This document shows positions 10,241 through 17,898 of a DNA stretch of 64,000 nt, piece by piece (within the stretch, counting starts at the first letter, position 1; every line of letters begins with the position of its first letter). Under the pieces are notes generated by a model, which was not told the origin of the DNA, ran no database searches, and worked only from the letters and a program-made list of their open reading frames with translations. The position numbers and the translations under genes were made by a program. Where the stretch lies: assembly GCA_016192145.1 (NCBI GenBank), contig JACPUT010000011.1:62001-126000 (forward strand), written 5' to 3'. The DNA is from Acidobacteriota bacterium. Its GTDB lineage: Bacteria; Acidobacteriota; Holophagae; Holophagales; Holophagaceae.

Positions 10241-11248
10241 ATGATCGAAGGGATCATCTGGCCCCTGGTAATGCTGGTCCTACTCGCCTGGGCCATCGAC
10301 TACATCAACGGGTTCCACGATACGGCGAATTCCATCGCCACGGTCGTGAGCACGGGCGTCCTTCCCGCCAAGTACGCCATCGGCATGTCCGCGGTCCTCA
10401 ATTTCGCGGGCGCTTTGGCGGGAACCCAGGTCGCCACGGCCATCGCCAAGGGGATCGCGGATAGCTCCAACATCGTCCCTGCCGTCATCGCCGCGGCCCT
10501 GCTGGCCGCCATCACTTGGGACCTGCTGACCTGGTGGTTCGGGATTCCCTCCTCCACGAGCCACACCTTGATGGGTGGCTTGGCGGGAGCCGTCGTCGCC
10601 CACGCCGGGTGGCATGCGCTCAAATGGGCCAAGCTTCGCCAGATCGGCGCCTTCATCGTTCTTTCGCCTCTGTTCGGTTTCCTGGTGGGCGCCGTCCTCA
10701 TCCTGATCGTCCTGTGGCTCGTGAGAAGGTACTCAAGCCACAAGGTGAATTGGGTGTTCCGGAAACTCCAGCTGGTTTCGGCCGCAGCGATGTCCTTCAC
10801 CCATGGCTCGAACGACGCCCAGAAGGCCATGGGCATCATCTGTCTCGCTCTGATCACCTACGGGAAACTCCATGGGCATGGCGACAAGGTGGATGTCCCC
10901 TTGTGGGTCAAGATCGGCAGCGCCGCCTTCATGGGCCTGGGCACCATGAGCGGCGGGTGGAAGATCATCCGCACCATGGGCTCCAAGATCGTCAAGCTCC
11001 GCCCCATCCATGGCTTCGCGGCGGAAACGGCGGCGGCCATCGTCCTGTTCACGACCGCGCATCTCGGGATTCCCGTGAGCACCACCCACAGCATCACGGG
11101 CGCCATCATGGGCGTAGGCACGAGCATGAATGTCCGCGCCGTCCGGTGGGGGCTGACGGGCAACATCATCGTCGCCTGGGTCCTTACCATCCCCGTGAGC
11201 GGATTGCTCGCAGCGGGGTTCTACAAGTTGTTGCACTCAATGTTCTGA
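10241..11248 (+). CDS. pit: PiT family inorganic phosphate transporter
   Basis: Low-affinity, cation- or metal-phosphate-coupled uptake protein in the inner membrane, 335 residues with many hydrophobic helices. It shows the duplicated PiT signature: NGFHDTANSIATVVSTG in the N-terminal half and HGSNDAQKAMGII in the C-terminal half, plus the PSSTSHTLMGGLAG and PVSTTHSITGAIMG repeats. The DUF47 partner lies directly upstream. Having Pit at the end of the pst-phoU-phoB cluster places high- and low-affinity uptake in one locus. A strong hairpin follows at 11283. Confidence 0.94.
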   Translation: MIEGIIWPLVMLVLLAWAIDYINGFHDTANSIATVVSTGVLPAKYAIGMSAVLNFAGALAGTQVATAIAKGIADSSNIVPAVIAAALLAAITWDLLTWWFGIPSSTSHTLMGGLAGAVVAHAGWHALKWAKLRQIGAFIVLSPLFGFLVGAVLILIVLWLVRRYSSHKVNWVFRKLQLVSAAAMSFTHGSNDAQKAMGIICLALITYGKLHGHGDKVDVPLWVKIGSAAFMGLGTMSGGWKIIRTMGSKIVKLRPIHGFAAETAAAIVLFTTAHLGIPVSTTHSITGAIMGVGTSMNVRAVRWGLTGNIIVAWVLTIPVSGLLAAGFYKLLHSMF

Positions 11249-11282
11249 ATTCAGGAATTCGCACAACATCACCCGGTTGGAC

Positions 11283-11309
11283 ATCGGCCCCGCTGAACGC
11301 GGGGCCGAT
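11283..11309 (+). terminator. Hairpin after pit
   Basis: A perfect 11-base-pair stem (ATCGGCCCCGC with GCGGGGCCGAT) around a TGAAC loop, 35 bases after the pit stop. There is no T-run on either side, so it is a terminator-like hairpin rather than a textbook intrinsic terminator. It sits between convergent genes and could serve both strands. Confidence 0.6.
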
Positions 11310-11369
11310 TCAGTGGGCACGGTTCCCGTCCCTGAAGGGATCTTGCGGTACGCCCGTCACTTGAATGGA

Positions 11370-11678
11370 TCAGCGACTGTAGCGCCTCAACATCCGCATG
11401 TTCTTGCGATAGGCCTGCCCACGGGTGAAGTTGATGGCCACTCCGCGGGGGAACTTGGTGATGTTGCTGGCGAGGGTGATGAAGGTGCGCACGGTCTGCG
11501 CCGCCTGGCGCCCCTGCCGGGTGGCGTTGTCGTAATAGACCATCAGGGCGGAACGCATGAGGCTCTTGGGCAGGTTGAAGAGGCCGTAAGCCTCCAGCAC
11601 ATCGTGATTGATGCGGCGGGTCCCATCCTGCTCAGTGACGATCAGGTCCTCGGGGCGGATGTCCTGGGGATTGCTCAT
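11370..11678 (-). CDS. Small basic protein of unknown function
   Basis: 102 residues, not recognised. The N-terminal third is polar (PQDIRPEDLIVTEQDG); the remainder is helical and basic with a strongly cationic end (RGQAYRKNMRMLRRYSR). No signal peptide, membrane helix or metal motif is visible. I chose the ATG at 11678, preceded by GAGG six bases upstream; a longer in-frame start at 11735 adds residues with no support. The gene lies alone between pit (convergent) and a divergent lipoprotein gene. The basic tail could bind nucleic acid, but nothing else supports that. Confidence 0.6.
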   Translation of the reverse strand: MSNPQDIRPEDLIVTEQDGTRRINHDVLEAYGLFNLPKSLMRSALMVYYDNATRQGRQAAQTVRTFITLASNITKFPRGVAINFTRGQAYRKNMRMLRRYSR

Positions 11679-11796
11679 TAAGGGCCTCGGTCGGAAATCT
11701 ATCGGACAAATCCTGGAAAGCCTAAACCATGCCACTCCTCTTGATTCCCACCAAGGGATTGAGCACGATGGGGGTACCCCAATCGACAGGAATCAT

Positions 11797-12846
11797 TTGC
11801 TCCACTTACGCCATTTATCCCTCTTCTTTCTCTTGCTTGGGTTGGGCCTAGCTTGCCGGCGACCCTCACCCAAGCCCGCGCGGCAGAACTTGGAGGCCTT
11901 CTACGCGAAGGCCTTGGAAGGCGATCTTCGATCCGGTTTTTCGTTCCTTGACCGAATTGATGGCGACAGGCTTGAGGAAGAGGATCGCTCTAGGCGGGAC
12001 TGCCTCATCCAACGGTTTCGCACCCCCCATCCCCCTCGCCCGGAACTCCCACCAGGGCTTGCCCGGGAAGCCATGGATGCCTTTCTGACCTATTGGACCA
12101 GCGCCTTGCTCCACCCAGATCAGCGCGATTTGGCCTCTGGCCGACTGGAAACCGAGCTCCGCTCGGTGCTCCATCGTCGAGGCATTGAGGACAAGCGCTA
12201 CGGGAACTTAGCCGCGCTTACCAACGCCCTTCCAGACCTGCTTAGGGCGGAGGGATTCCACGCCCTCACGGGCGTTACCACCCCCCTATACGAGTTCATG
12301 CTCTGGAGGTCTGAACGCAAAGAGACCTTTGAAATCCCTCTTCCCTCAGGTGTTGAATCGGTTGAGGTGATCTTCCTATCCGACTTCGTCCTCCGGGGTT
12401 GGCAAGCCTATGCAACCTGCGGGCATTATTTCTCCAGCGGGTGGACGACCCCCGACAAGATCTTCTGCATGTCGGACGCTTACGAATTGAATGCTGAGCC
12501 ATTTCGAATCAGCCTTCTGGCCCATGAAGGCCAACACCACCTCGATCTCCGGCGCTCTCCGAGCATGGATCAAACAGAGCTGGAATACCGCGCCAAGCTC
12601 GTTGAGCTCTGTCTGGCCGACACGACCCTTGTGAACCTACTCCGGGCATTCTCGAGTCAGGCCAACGCCGACTCGACCTCACCCCATGCCCGCGCCAATC
12701 ATCGGGTCATTCGCGATTTAACTTTCCAACTCCAGCGGGCAACCAAGGGAATGCCCGCCTTGGAATCCCTGCCTTCAGCAGACATTCAAAAGGCCGCGCG
12801 CTCCCTCCTGGAGGAGAGTTCACGCACCTTGTTGCCGCGTCCCTAA
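11797..12846 (+). CDS. Putative lipoprotein with HExxH zinc-protease motif
   Basis: Probably an exported, lipid-anchored metallopeptidase-like protein of 349 residues. Starting at TTG 11797, the product begins with a short basic region, a hydrophobic core and the lipobox GLAC (Cys20), an excellent lipoprotein signal; AGGA lies six bases upstream. Longer in-frame starts at 11608 and after would bury this signal. Near residue 245, LLAHEGQHHLDLRR contains HEGQH, matching the HExxH zinc motif, and ELEYRAKL about 22 residues later could supply a third glutamate ligand. The rest resembles no family I recognise, and base composition is a little less GC-rich than its neighbours. Activity is inferred from the motif only. 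Confidence 0.7.
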   Translation: MLHLRHLSLFFLLLGLGLACRRPSPKPARQNLEAFYAKALEGDLRSGFSFLDRIDGDRLEEEDRSRRDCLIQRFRTPHPPRPELPPGLAREAMDAFLTYWTSALLHPDQRDLASGRLETELRSVLHRRGIEDKRYGNLAALTNALPDLLRAEGFHALTGVTTPLYEFMLWRSERKETFEIPLPSGVESVEVIFLSDFVLRGWQAYATCGHYFSSGWTTPDKIFCMSDAYELNAEPFRISLLAHEGQHHLDLRRSPSMDQTELEYRAKLVELCLADTTLVNLLRAFSSQANADSTSPHARANHRVIRDLTFQLQRATKGMPALESLPSADIQKAARSLLEESSRTLLPRP

Positions 12847-12877
12847 GGGGCGCATCAAGCCCGATGGGCTGACCTTG

Positions 12878-14449
12878 TCACCGGGCCGGATGGACCAGGA
12901 AATGGAGCTCCGGGTTCTTTTCGGCCGTGGTACGGCGCTGCCAGTCGTTTTCGAACAGGATGGCCGGGTTCCCATCAGCGTCCTCTACAAGCTCGCCCCA
13001 GAACTTGTTGGGCTCGGGCCAGCCTCCCTCCAGCCAGCGGGCCATCTGGAAGCTGCGGGGTTCCAGGACCACCTGGCAGGCATATTCGTCCTTGAGGCGA
13101 TGCTGGAGCACCTCGAACTGGAGGCGGCCCACGGCGCCCAGAATGGGCAGCGGGGCGCCGCCCTTGGGCCAGAACACCTGGACCACGCCCTCCTCGGCGA
13201 TCTGCTGGAGGCCCTTCAGGAAGCCCTTGCGGGCCCCGGGATCCGCCAGGCGCACGGAGACGAACTGCTCAGGGCTGAAGCGGGGCACCGCGTGGAAGGT
13301 GACGGGGCCTGCGCTGCTGAGCACGTCGCCGATCCGGAACTGGCCGGGGTTGATGAGGCCCAGGATATCGCCGGGCCAGGCCTCATCGACGATGGTCCGC
13401 TCGCGGCCGAAGAACATGTGGGGGTAGTTCAGTTTGAGGCTCTTCTTTTCGCGCACATGGAGGGCATCCATCCCGCGCTCGAACTTGCCGCTGACGATGC
13501 GCGCAAAGGCCACGCGATCGCGGTGGGCCTTGTTCATGTTGGCCTGCACCTTGAACACGAAAGCCGTGAAGCCCTTCTGGTCCGGCTGGATGGCGCCACC
13601 ATCCAGGGTGGGACGGGGGCCCGGGGCCGGGGCCATGTCCACGAACACGTCCAGGAAGTCACCCACGCCGAAGTTGTTCACGGCGGAACCGAAGAACAGG
13701 GGGCTCTGCTCGCCCCGGAGGAAGGCCTCCTTATCGAAGGCGGGCAGCACCGTATCCATGAGGTCGATGTCATCCCTGAGCTGCTTCAGTTCCCTGGCGG
13801 TGAGGAGCTCGGCCACCTCGGGATCCTCCAGGGTCCCCTTGCCCACCAACTGGGCCTTCTGCCCCTTCTTAGCGCGCTCGAACAGCGCGATCTGCCCCGT
13901 GGCACGCACATACACGCCCTTGAAATCGGGGCCGGATCCGATGGGCCAAGTCATGGGCACCGCGTGGAGGCCGAAGAGCTCCTCCACCTCGTCGATGAGG
14001 TCGATGGGCTCGCGGCCCGGGCGATCCAGCTTGTTCACGAAGGTGAAGATGGGAAGCTTGCGCTCCGAGGCCACGCGGAACAGCTTCTTGGTCTGTTCTT
14101 CCACGCCCTTGGCGCAGTCCAGGAGCATCACCACGGAGTCAGCCGCCGTGAGGGCGCGGTAGGTGTCCTCGCTGAAGTCCTGGTGGCCCGGGGTGTCCAG
14201 CAAGTTGATGGCGAAGCCTTTGAAGTCGAACTGCATGGCGGCGCTGGTGACGCTGATGCCGCGTTCCTGCTCGATGCTCATCCAGTCGCTCTGGGCATGG
14301 CCCGCCCCTTCCCGGCCCTTCACGGATCCGGCCCGATCGATGGCGCCTCCGTACAGGAGGAGCTTCTCCGTCAGGGTCGTCTTGCCCGCGTCGGGGTGGC
14401 TGATGATGGCGAAGGTGCGGCGCCGCTGGATTTCTGCTTGCAGGGTCAT
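12878..14449 (-). CDS. prfC: Peptide chain release factor 3 (RF3)
   Basis: Translational GTPase that recycles RF1/RF2 after termination; cytoplasmic, 523 residues, the usual length for PrfC. G-domain motifs: SHPDAGKTTLTEKLL (G1, near residue 17), QERGISVTSA (G2), DTPGHQDF (G3) and NKLDRPGR (G4). The early FAIISHPDAGKTT and the GREGAGHAQSDWMSIEQERGISV segment distinguish RF3 from EF-G. The C-terminal half has the RF3-specific region with FFGSAVNNFGV. It is a single gene between a convergent lipoprotein gene and a minus-strand gene 70 bases upstream. Confidence 0.96.
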   Translation of the reverse strand: MTLQAEIQRRRTFAIISHPDAGKTTLTEKLLLYGGAIDRAGSVKGREGAGHAQSDWMSIEQERGISVTSAAMQFDFKGFAINLLDTPGHQDFSEDTYRALTAADSVVMLLDCAKGVEEQTKKLFRVASERKLPIFTFVNKLDRPGREPIDLIDEVEELFGLHAVPMTWPIGSGPDFKGVYVRATGQIALFERAKKGQKAQLVGKGTLEDPEVAELLTARELKQLRDDIDLMDTVLPAFDKEAFLRGEQSPLFFGSAVNNFGVGDFLDVFVDMAPAPGPRPTLDGGAIQPDQKGFTAFVFKVQANMNKAHRDRVAFARIVSGKFERGMDALHVREKKSLKLNYPHMFFGRERTIVDEAWPGDILGLINPGQFRIGDVLSSAGPVTFHAVPRFSPEQFVSVRLADPGARKGFLKGLQQIAEEGVVQVFWPKGGAPLPILGAVGRLQFEVLQHRLKDEYACQVVLEPRSFQMARWLEGGWPEPNKFWGELVEDADGNPAILFENDWQRRTTAEKNPELHFLVHPAR

Positions 14450-14519
14450 GAATGCCTCAACCCTTCAGTCTACCGCGAGCCACCGCCGGGCCCAGCTGGG
14501 GTCTTCCAGGGCACCCCAG

Positions 14520-15302
14520 CTACTTCAAAGAAAGCAGGGTCTTGAAGCGGGCCAGGGCCTCGGGTTTGGGAGTGGGCTTCGGGAGGTGCAACACCACGTA
14601 AACCGCGCCGTTGCTGCCGAAGACCCAGGTGCCCGCCTCACCAGGCGCAGCGGAAGGCCCCGTGGCGAACCACCAGTCGCCGATGGGGTCCTGGATCAGG
14701 TTGCCGAAATACCTGCGCGCCTGCTGGGCCAGGCCCTCCTGGGCCGGTTCCAGCATCCACTCCAGGATCTCGGACACGGACCCTTGCAGCAGTGCGCCCT
14801 CGCCAACCCAATCCAGGCCCAGCTTCGGAGGGGCCTCACCCGGAGGCATCCGTCGGCCCAGAAAGGTCCGGAATCCCTCTTCAAGCCGCAGGCGAGCCGA
14901 GCCCTCGCCACTCTCCTGGCTCCAACCGTCAACGCCCATGCGGGCCCAGGCGATGAAAGCCAGATCGCAGCCCTCCCTCAGTGCCTTGCCCAGATCAACC
15001 CTGCCGTGCCCTTTCGAAGTCGTGCATGAGATGCCTTCCAACTTACCGGAGCAGCGGAATCGCAGATCCCGAGCCTCCCAATCCGTGCCCTGCAACCGGA
15101 GCCAGACGAACTTCGAGAGCATGCCCATCGGGTGGGGGCGGAGGGATTCCCCGAACACCTTCACGCCATCCCGGAACGTGCCGGTGCCCATTTCCTCCCC
15201 TGCCACCAGCGCCGGCTTCCAGCCTTTGGGAATCTGGGCCGCAACTGGAAGTGCCCCGATCAGGAGGGGCAGCAGGCCCACCACCCTCAAATCCCTCAGC
15301 AT
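14520..15302 (-). CDS. Secreted protein resembling a degenerate penicillin-binding transpeptidase
   Basis: 260 residues from the ATG at 15302 with a signal peptide (about 1-23, ending PVAAQ). The middle reads FRCSGKLEG..CTTSKGHGRVDLGKALREGCDLAFIAWA, closely patterned on the PBP2/FtsI segment where a Cys-containing hairpin leads into HG.VDL..AL..SC(D/N)..F. Here the motif serine is glycine (GCD), the region where the catalytic SxxK should sit reads MGMLSKF, and the KTG position seems to be ATGPS. It therefore looks like a transpeptidase or class D lactamase fold that has lost catalytic residues. This rests on motif reading alone. An in-frame start at 15353 would precede the signal peptide and is rejected. 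Confidence 0.6.
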   Translation of the reverse strand: MLRDLRVVGLLPLLIGALPVAAQIPKGWKPALVAGEEMGTGTFRDGVKVFGESLRPHPMGMLSKFVWLRLQGTDWEARDLRFRCSGKLEGISCTTSKGHGRVDLGKALREGCDLAFIAWARMGVDGWSQESGEGSARLRLEEGFRTFLGRRMPPGEAPPKLGLDWVGEGALLQGSVSEILEWMLEPAQEGLAQQARRYFGNLIQDPIGDWWFATGPSAAPGEAGTWVFGSNGAVYVVLHLPKPTPKPEALARFKTLLSLK

Positions 15303-15348
15303 CGTGAAACTCCGGAATGACCACCTGAGCCTAGCACGGCGCTGACAA

Positions 15349-15390
15349 CCCATAAGCGAGCGGGATCCTGGGATCCCGCTCGCTTATGGG
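15349..15390. terminator. 42-base near-perfect palindrome downstream of the EF-G paralogue
   Basis: Arms of 20 bases (CCCATAAGCGAGCGGGATCC and its exact complement) separated by TG, lying 15 bases after the stop of the minus-strand EF-G-like gene and upstream of the next minus-strand gene. No T-run follows on the minus strand. It is probably a transcription terminator or mRNA-end stabilising hairpin. Confidence 0.6.
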
Positions 15391-15404
15391 TGGTTGGAGA
15401 GTTG

Positions 15405-17450
15405 CTACCCGCGGGCCTCCGCGAGGCTCCGTTTCCGGGTCTCCACCACGCGGTCGGCCTCGCGGCCTTCCACTTCCTGGAGGTGGCTGAAGCTCCAGTC
15501 GAAGGTTCCGATGCCCTGGGTGAGGCTCCGGAGCTCGGTGATGAGGTCCTTGAGCTCGGACTGCGGTAGTTTGGCGGAAACGGTATCCCATCCGAGCCAA
15601 CCCTCCCGCTGGTCAAAGCCCAGGATCTGCCCGTTCCGACGGCCCGTGACCATGCGCTGGACCTTCGCCGTGAACTCGGAAGGCGCATGGAGGTGGAGCG
15701 CCAGGATGGGCTCCAGGAGGACCGGGCTGCACTTGGGCATCCCCTCGGCCATGGCGATGCGGGCCGCCTGCTGGAAGGCGGCGTCGGAGCTGTCCACGGA
15801 GTGGTAGCTGCCGTGGAAGAGCGCCGCATGGAAGTCCACCACGGGGAAACCCAGCGGGCCCTGCTTGGCCCATTCCCGGATGCCCTTCTCCACCGAGCTG
15901 AAGAACTGGCGTGGGATCACGCCGCCGACGATGCGCTCCTCGAAGAGGATGCCTTCCCCGCGGGGCCGCGGGCTGACCTCCAGGTGCACGTCGCCGAAGG
16001 CGCCGTGCCCGCCGGATTGGTGCTTGAACCGGCCGTGTTGCTGGACGCTCTTCCGGATGGTCTCGCGGTAGGGCACGGTGGGGGCGTCCGTCTTCACCTC
16101 GAGTCCGAACCGGCTCTTGAGGCGATCCAATGCGTTGCGGAGGTGGATGTCACCCTGCCCCCAGAGGATCTGCTCGTGCGTCTCGGGATTCTGTTCCAAC
16201 TGGAGGCTTGGATCCTCTTCATTCAGCTTGCCCAGGGCGGCGCCGAGCTTCACCTCGTCGCCGCTCTTCGTCGTGTGGAGGCTGATGGCGGCCAAGGGCT
16301 GGAGGCCCTCCACCCAGGGGAGATCGATGACGGCGGTACCCGTGATGCCCTGCCCCGTCTTCAGCGAGTCTAGATGGCCGAGGGCCACGATCTCGCCGAC
16401 GCCCGCCCTGGGCTGCTTCTGCTGCTGATTTCCGAAAAGGCGATACACGCCCGAGACTCGCTGTCCATCCAGGGGAGCTCCATCCGCCACCTCGCCTCGC
16501 CAGATGCGGGCGAAGCTCAGCTTGCCCACATGGGGTGCGTGGAGGGTCTTGAAGGCCTGGGCCAGGAAGGCGCCTTCCGTCGGGAGCCCCAGGCGTTCGG
16601 CGGTCTCGTGGACCTCCGGAGCCTCCTGGGCAAGGGCGTTCAACAGCCGCTTGATCCCGTGATCCTGTTCCCCGCTTCCGAAGAACACCTCCACGAGGAG
16701 GTCGTCCTTCAGATCCTTCCGGAGGTTCTCCTGGATCTCCTCCGTGGTGGGCTGGATCTCCTCCAGGAGTTCCTCCAGGAGGTGGTCGTCCAGATCGGCC
16801 AAGCGCTCGAGCAGTTCACGGCGGGCTTCCGATTCCTCGGGCAACGCGGAATCCGGGAGCTGCGAAAGCTCGGCATCCTCGTGGCCTTTGTAACCATAGG
16901 CGTGTTCGCTCACGAGGTCCACGAAGCCGACGATGTTCTCCCCTTCCTTCAAGGGGATTTCCCGCATCACCAGAGGCCGGGCGCTCTGCGCCTGAAGGGC
17001 CGTGAGGCAATCCCGCAGGCGGCTGGCGGAACCCGGAAGATCCACCTTGTTGATGAAGATGACATGCGGGATCTTCCGCGCGTCCAGAAACTGGAGGACG
17101 GGCCCGGCCGCCATGGCGCGCGCGGGATCCGCATCCACCACCACCACGGCCACGTCCGCCACCAGGAGCGCCTGCAAGGCCTCCTGCTGGAATTCCACGG
17201 AACCGGGGCAATCGAGGAAGGTCCAGGATTCGCCTTCCACCTGGGCCGTGGCCACGGTGGTCTCGGTGGACATGCCCCGGGCCTTGGCCTCCAGGGATGA
17301 GTCACCGACCGTGGCGTGGTCTTTCACCGCGCCCTTCTTCGGGAGCGCGCCGACGGCCAGGAGCAGCGCCTCCAACAGGGAGGTCTTGCCACTCAACGAA
17401 GGGCCTACGAGAGCCGCGACGCGGGGTTGGGACAGGGACTTGCCATTCAC
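15405..17450 (-). CDS. EF-G-like translational GTPase (paralogue of elongation factor G)
   Basis: 681 residues with the EF-G domain order. G motifs: GPSLSGKTSL (G1), RGMSTETTVAT (G2), DCPGSVEF (G3) and FINKVDLPG (G4); later EF-G domain IV/V segments include KHQSGGHGAFGDVHLEV and PVVDFHAALFHGSYHSVDSSD. The catalytic-histidine motif DTPGH of canonical EF-G is DCPGS here, as in other EF-G-like/EF-G2 paralogues that hydrolyse GTP poorly or act elsewhere. The start is GTG at 17450 with AAGGGG five bases upstream. It is not the main fusA, which would normally sit with rpsL/rpsG/tuf. Its role is unknown. Confidence 0.85.
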   Translation of the reverse strand: MNGKSLSQPRVAALVGPSLSGKTSLLEALLLAVGALPKKGAVKDHATVGDSSLEAKARGMSTETTVATAQVEGESWTFLDCPGSVEFQQEALQALLVADVAVVVVDADPARAMAAGPVLQFLDARKIPHVIFINKVDLPGSASRLRDCLTALQAQSARPLVMREIPLKEGENIVGFVDLVSEHAYGYKGHEDAELSQLPDSALPEESEARRELLERLADLDDHLLEELLEEIQPTTEEIQENLRKDLKDDLLVEVFFGSGEQDHGIKRLLNALAQEAPEVHETAERLGLPTEGAFLAQAFKTLHAPHVGKLSFARIWRGEVADGAPLDGQRVSGVYRLFGNQQQKQPRAGVGEIVALGHLDSLKTGQGITGTAVIDLPWVEGLQPLAAISLHTTKSGDEVKLGAALGKLNEEDPSLQLEQNPETHEQILWGQGDIHLRNALDRLKSRFGLEVKTDAPTVPYRETIRKSVQQHGRFKHQSGGHGAFGDVHLEVSPRPRGEGILFEERIVGGVIPRQFFSSVEKGIREWAKQGPLGFPVVDFHAALFHGSYHSVDSSDAAFQQAARIAMAEGMPKCSPVLLEPILALHLHAPSEFTAKVQRMVTGRRNGQILGFDQREGWLGWDTVSAKLPQSELKDLITELRSLTQGIGTFDWSFSHLQEVEGREADRVVETRKRSLAEARG

Positions 17451-17559
17451 GGGGCACCCCTTTCTGTCTAAGGTGCCCCAAGCTTGCGCGTCTCCTCCGG
17501 CACCGGCAAGGGGCGATTCGGGTGATCGTTGTCAAACCCAAGTCCCTCCATGATTTTGC

Positions 17560-17565
17560 TACAAT
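17560..17565 (+). promoter_or_regulatory. Probable -10 element of the CAU tRNA
   Basis: TACAAT lies seven bases before the first base of the tRNA, the right distance for transcription to start at or near the mature 5' end. No good -35 sits 17 bases upstream; a TTGTCA at 17529 is too far away. Confidence 0.4.
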
Positions 17566-17571
17566 GGCCGT

Positions 17572-17647
17572 GGCCCTATAGCTCAGCGGTCAGAGCTGGC
17601 GGCTCATAACCGCTTGGTCCTGGGTTCGAATCCCAGTGGGGCCACCA
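17572..17647 (+). tRNA. tRNA with CAT anticodon (elongator tRNA-Met or lysidine tRNA-Ile2)
   Basis: A 76-base cloverleaf with encoded CCA. The acceptor stem GGCCCTA pairs with TGGGGCC (one G-T pair), the anticodon stem GCGG/CCGC carries the loop CTCATAA, and the T-arm is CTGGG TTCGAAT CCCAG. The G1-C72 pair rules out the initiator tRNA. The variable region TTGGTC and the overall sequence resemble E. coli tRNA-Ile(CAU), whose C34 is modified to lysidine, at least as much as elongator tRNA-Met. Annotation pipelines would probably say Met. The T-arm is repeated in inverted orientation immediately downstream. Confidence 0.93.
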
Positions 17648-17666
17648 CTGGGATTCGAACCCAGGA
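17618..17666. repeat. Inverted copy of the tRNA T-arm
   Basis: Bases 17618-17639 (the T-arm and start of the acceptor strand of the tRNA) are repeated as an exact 22-base reverse complement at 17645-17666, with only GGCCA between. In a read-through transcript, the tRNA T-arm could pair with this copy instead of folding normally. Confidence 0.85.
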
Positions 17667-17770
17667 TTCTGCCCCATCGGGCAGGTAGGGATAGGCGGGG
17701 GACGCGAAGCGTTCCACGCCGGTCCGGCGCAGCCGGAAGCCCGTGCCCAAATGGGGCGCGGCGGTACGGC

Positions 17771-17800
17771 GGTTCGAATCCGGGTGGGGCCATCACTGGG
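17771..17800 (+). repeat. Degenerate direct repeat of the tRNA 3' end
   Basis: The 30 bases 17771-17800 match 17623-17652 (T-loop to past the CCA end) at 27 of 30 positions: CA to GG in the T-stem and C to T in the CCA, so the T-stem no longer pairs fully. The 118 bases between hold the inverted T-arm, a CTGCCC/GGGCAG hairpin (17669-17684) and CCGG-rich repeats. This is the geometry of an integration-site duplication or a partial tRNA duplication. There is no integrase gene in the window. Confidence 0.75.
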
Positions 17801-17819
17801 GCTATTGGCTATGGACTTT

Positions 17820-17879
17820 GGGCTCTGGCTGACCTCGACCCATCCGAACAACCGAATGGGTCGAGGTCGGCCAGAGCCC
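17820..17879. terminator. Long hairpin between the tRNA locus and gcdH
   Basis: Arms of 24 bases (17820-17843 and 17856-17879, one G-T wobble) around a 12-base loop. It lies 20 bases beyond the stop of the minus-strand acyl-CoA dehydrogenase and downstream of the plus-strand tRNA, so it could end transcription from both sides. No clear T-run. Confidence 0.6.
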
Positions 17880-17898
17880 AGAGCCGAAAGCCCAGAGC

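Noticed and set aside
17450-17572. Canonical -35/-10 promoter for the CAU tRNA
   Set aside because: TTGTCA is 25 bases from TACAAT, too far for a normal pair; only the -10 is reported.
17771-17800. Possible second tRNA after the CAU tRNA
   Set aside because: Only the 3' end is duplicated; no D-arm, anticodon arm or 5' acceptor strand precedes it, and its T-stem mispairs.
17590-17851. Minus-strand open frames over and after the CAU tRNA (PPGFEP and GIRTQDQAVMSRQL products)
   Set aside because: They are the well-known false proteins made by translating the antisense of a tRNA and its repeats.
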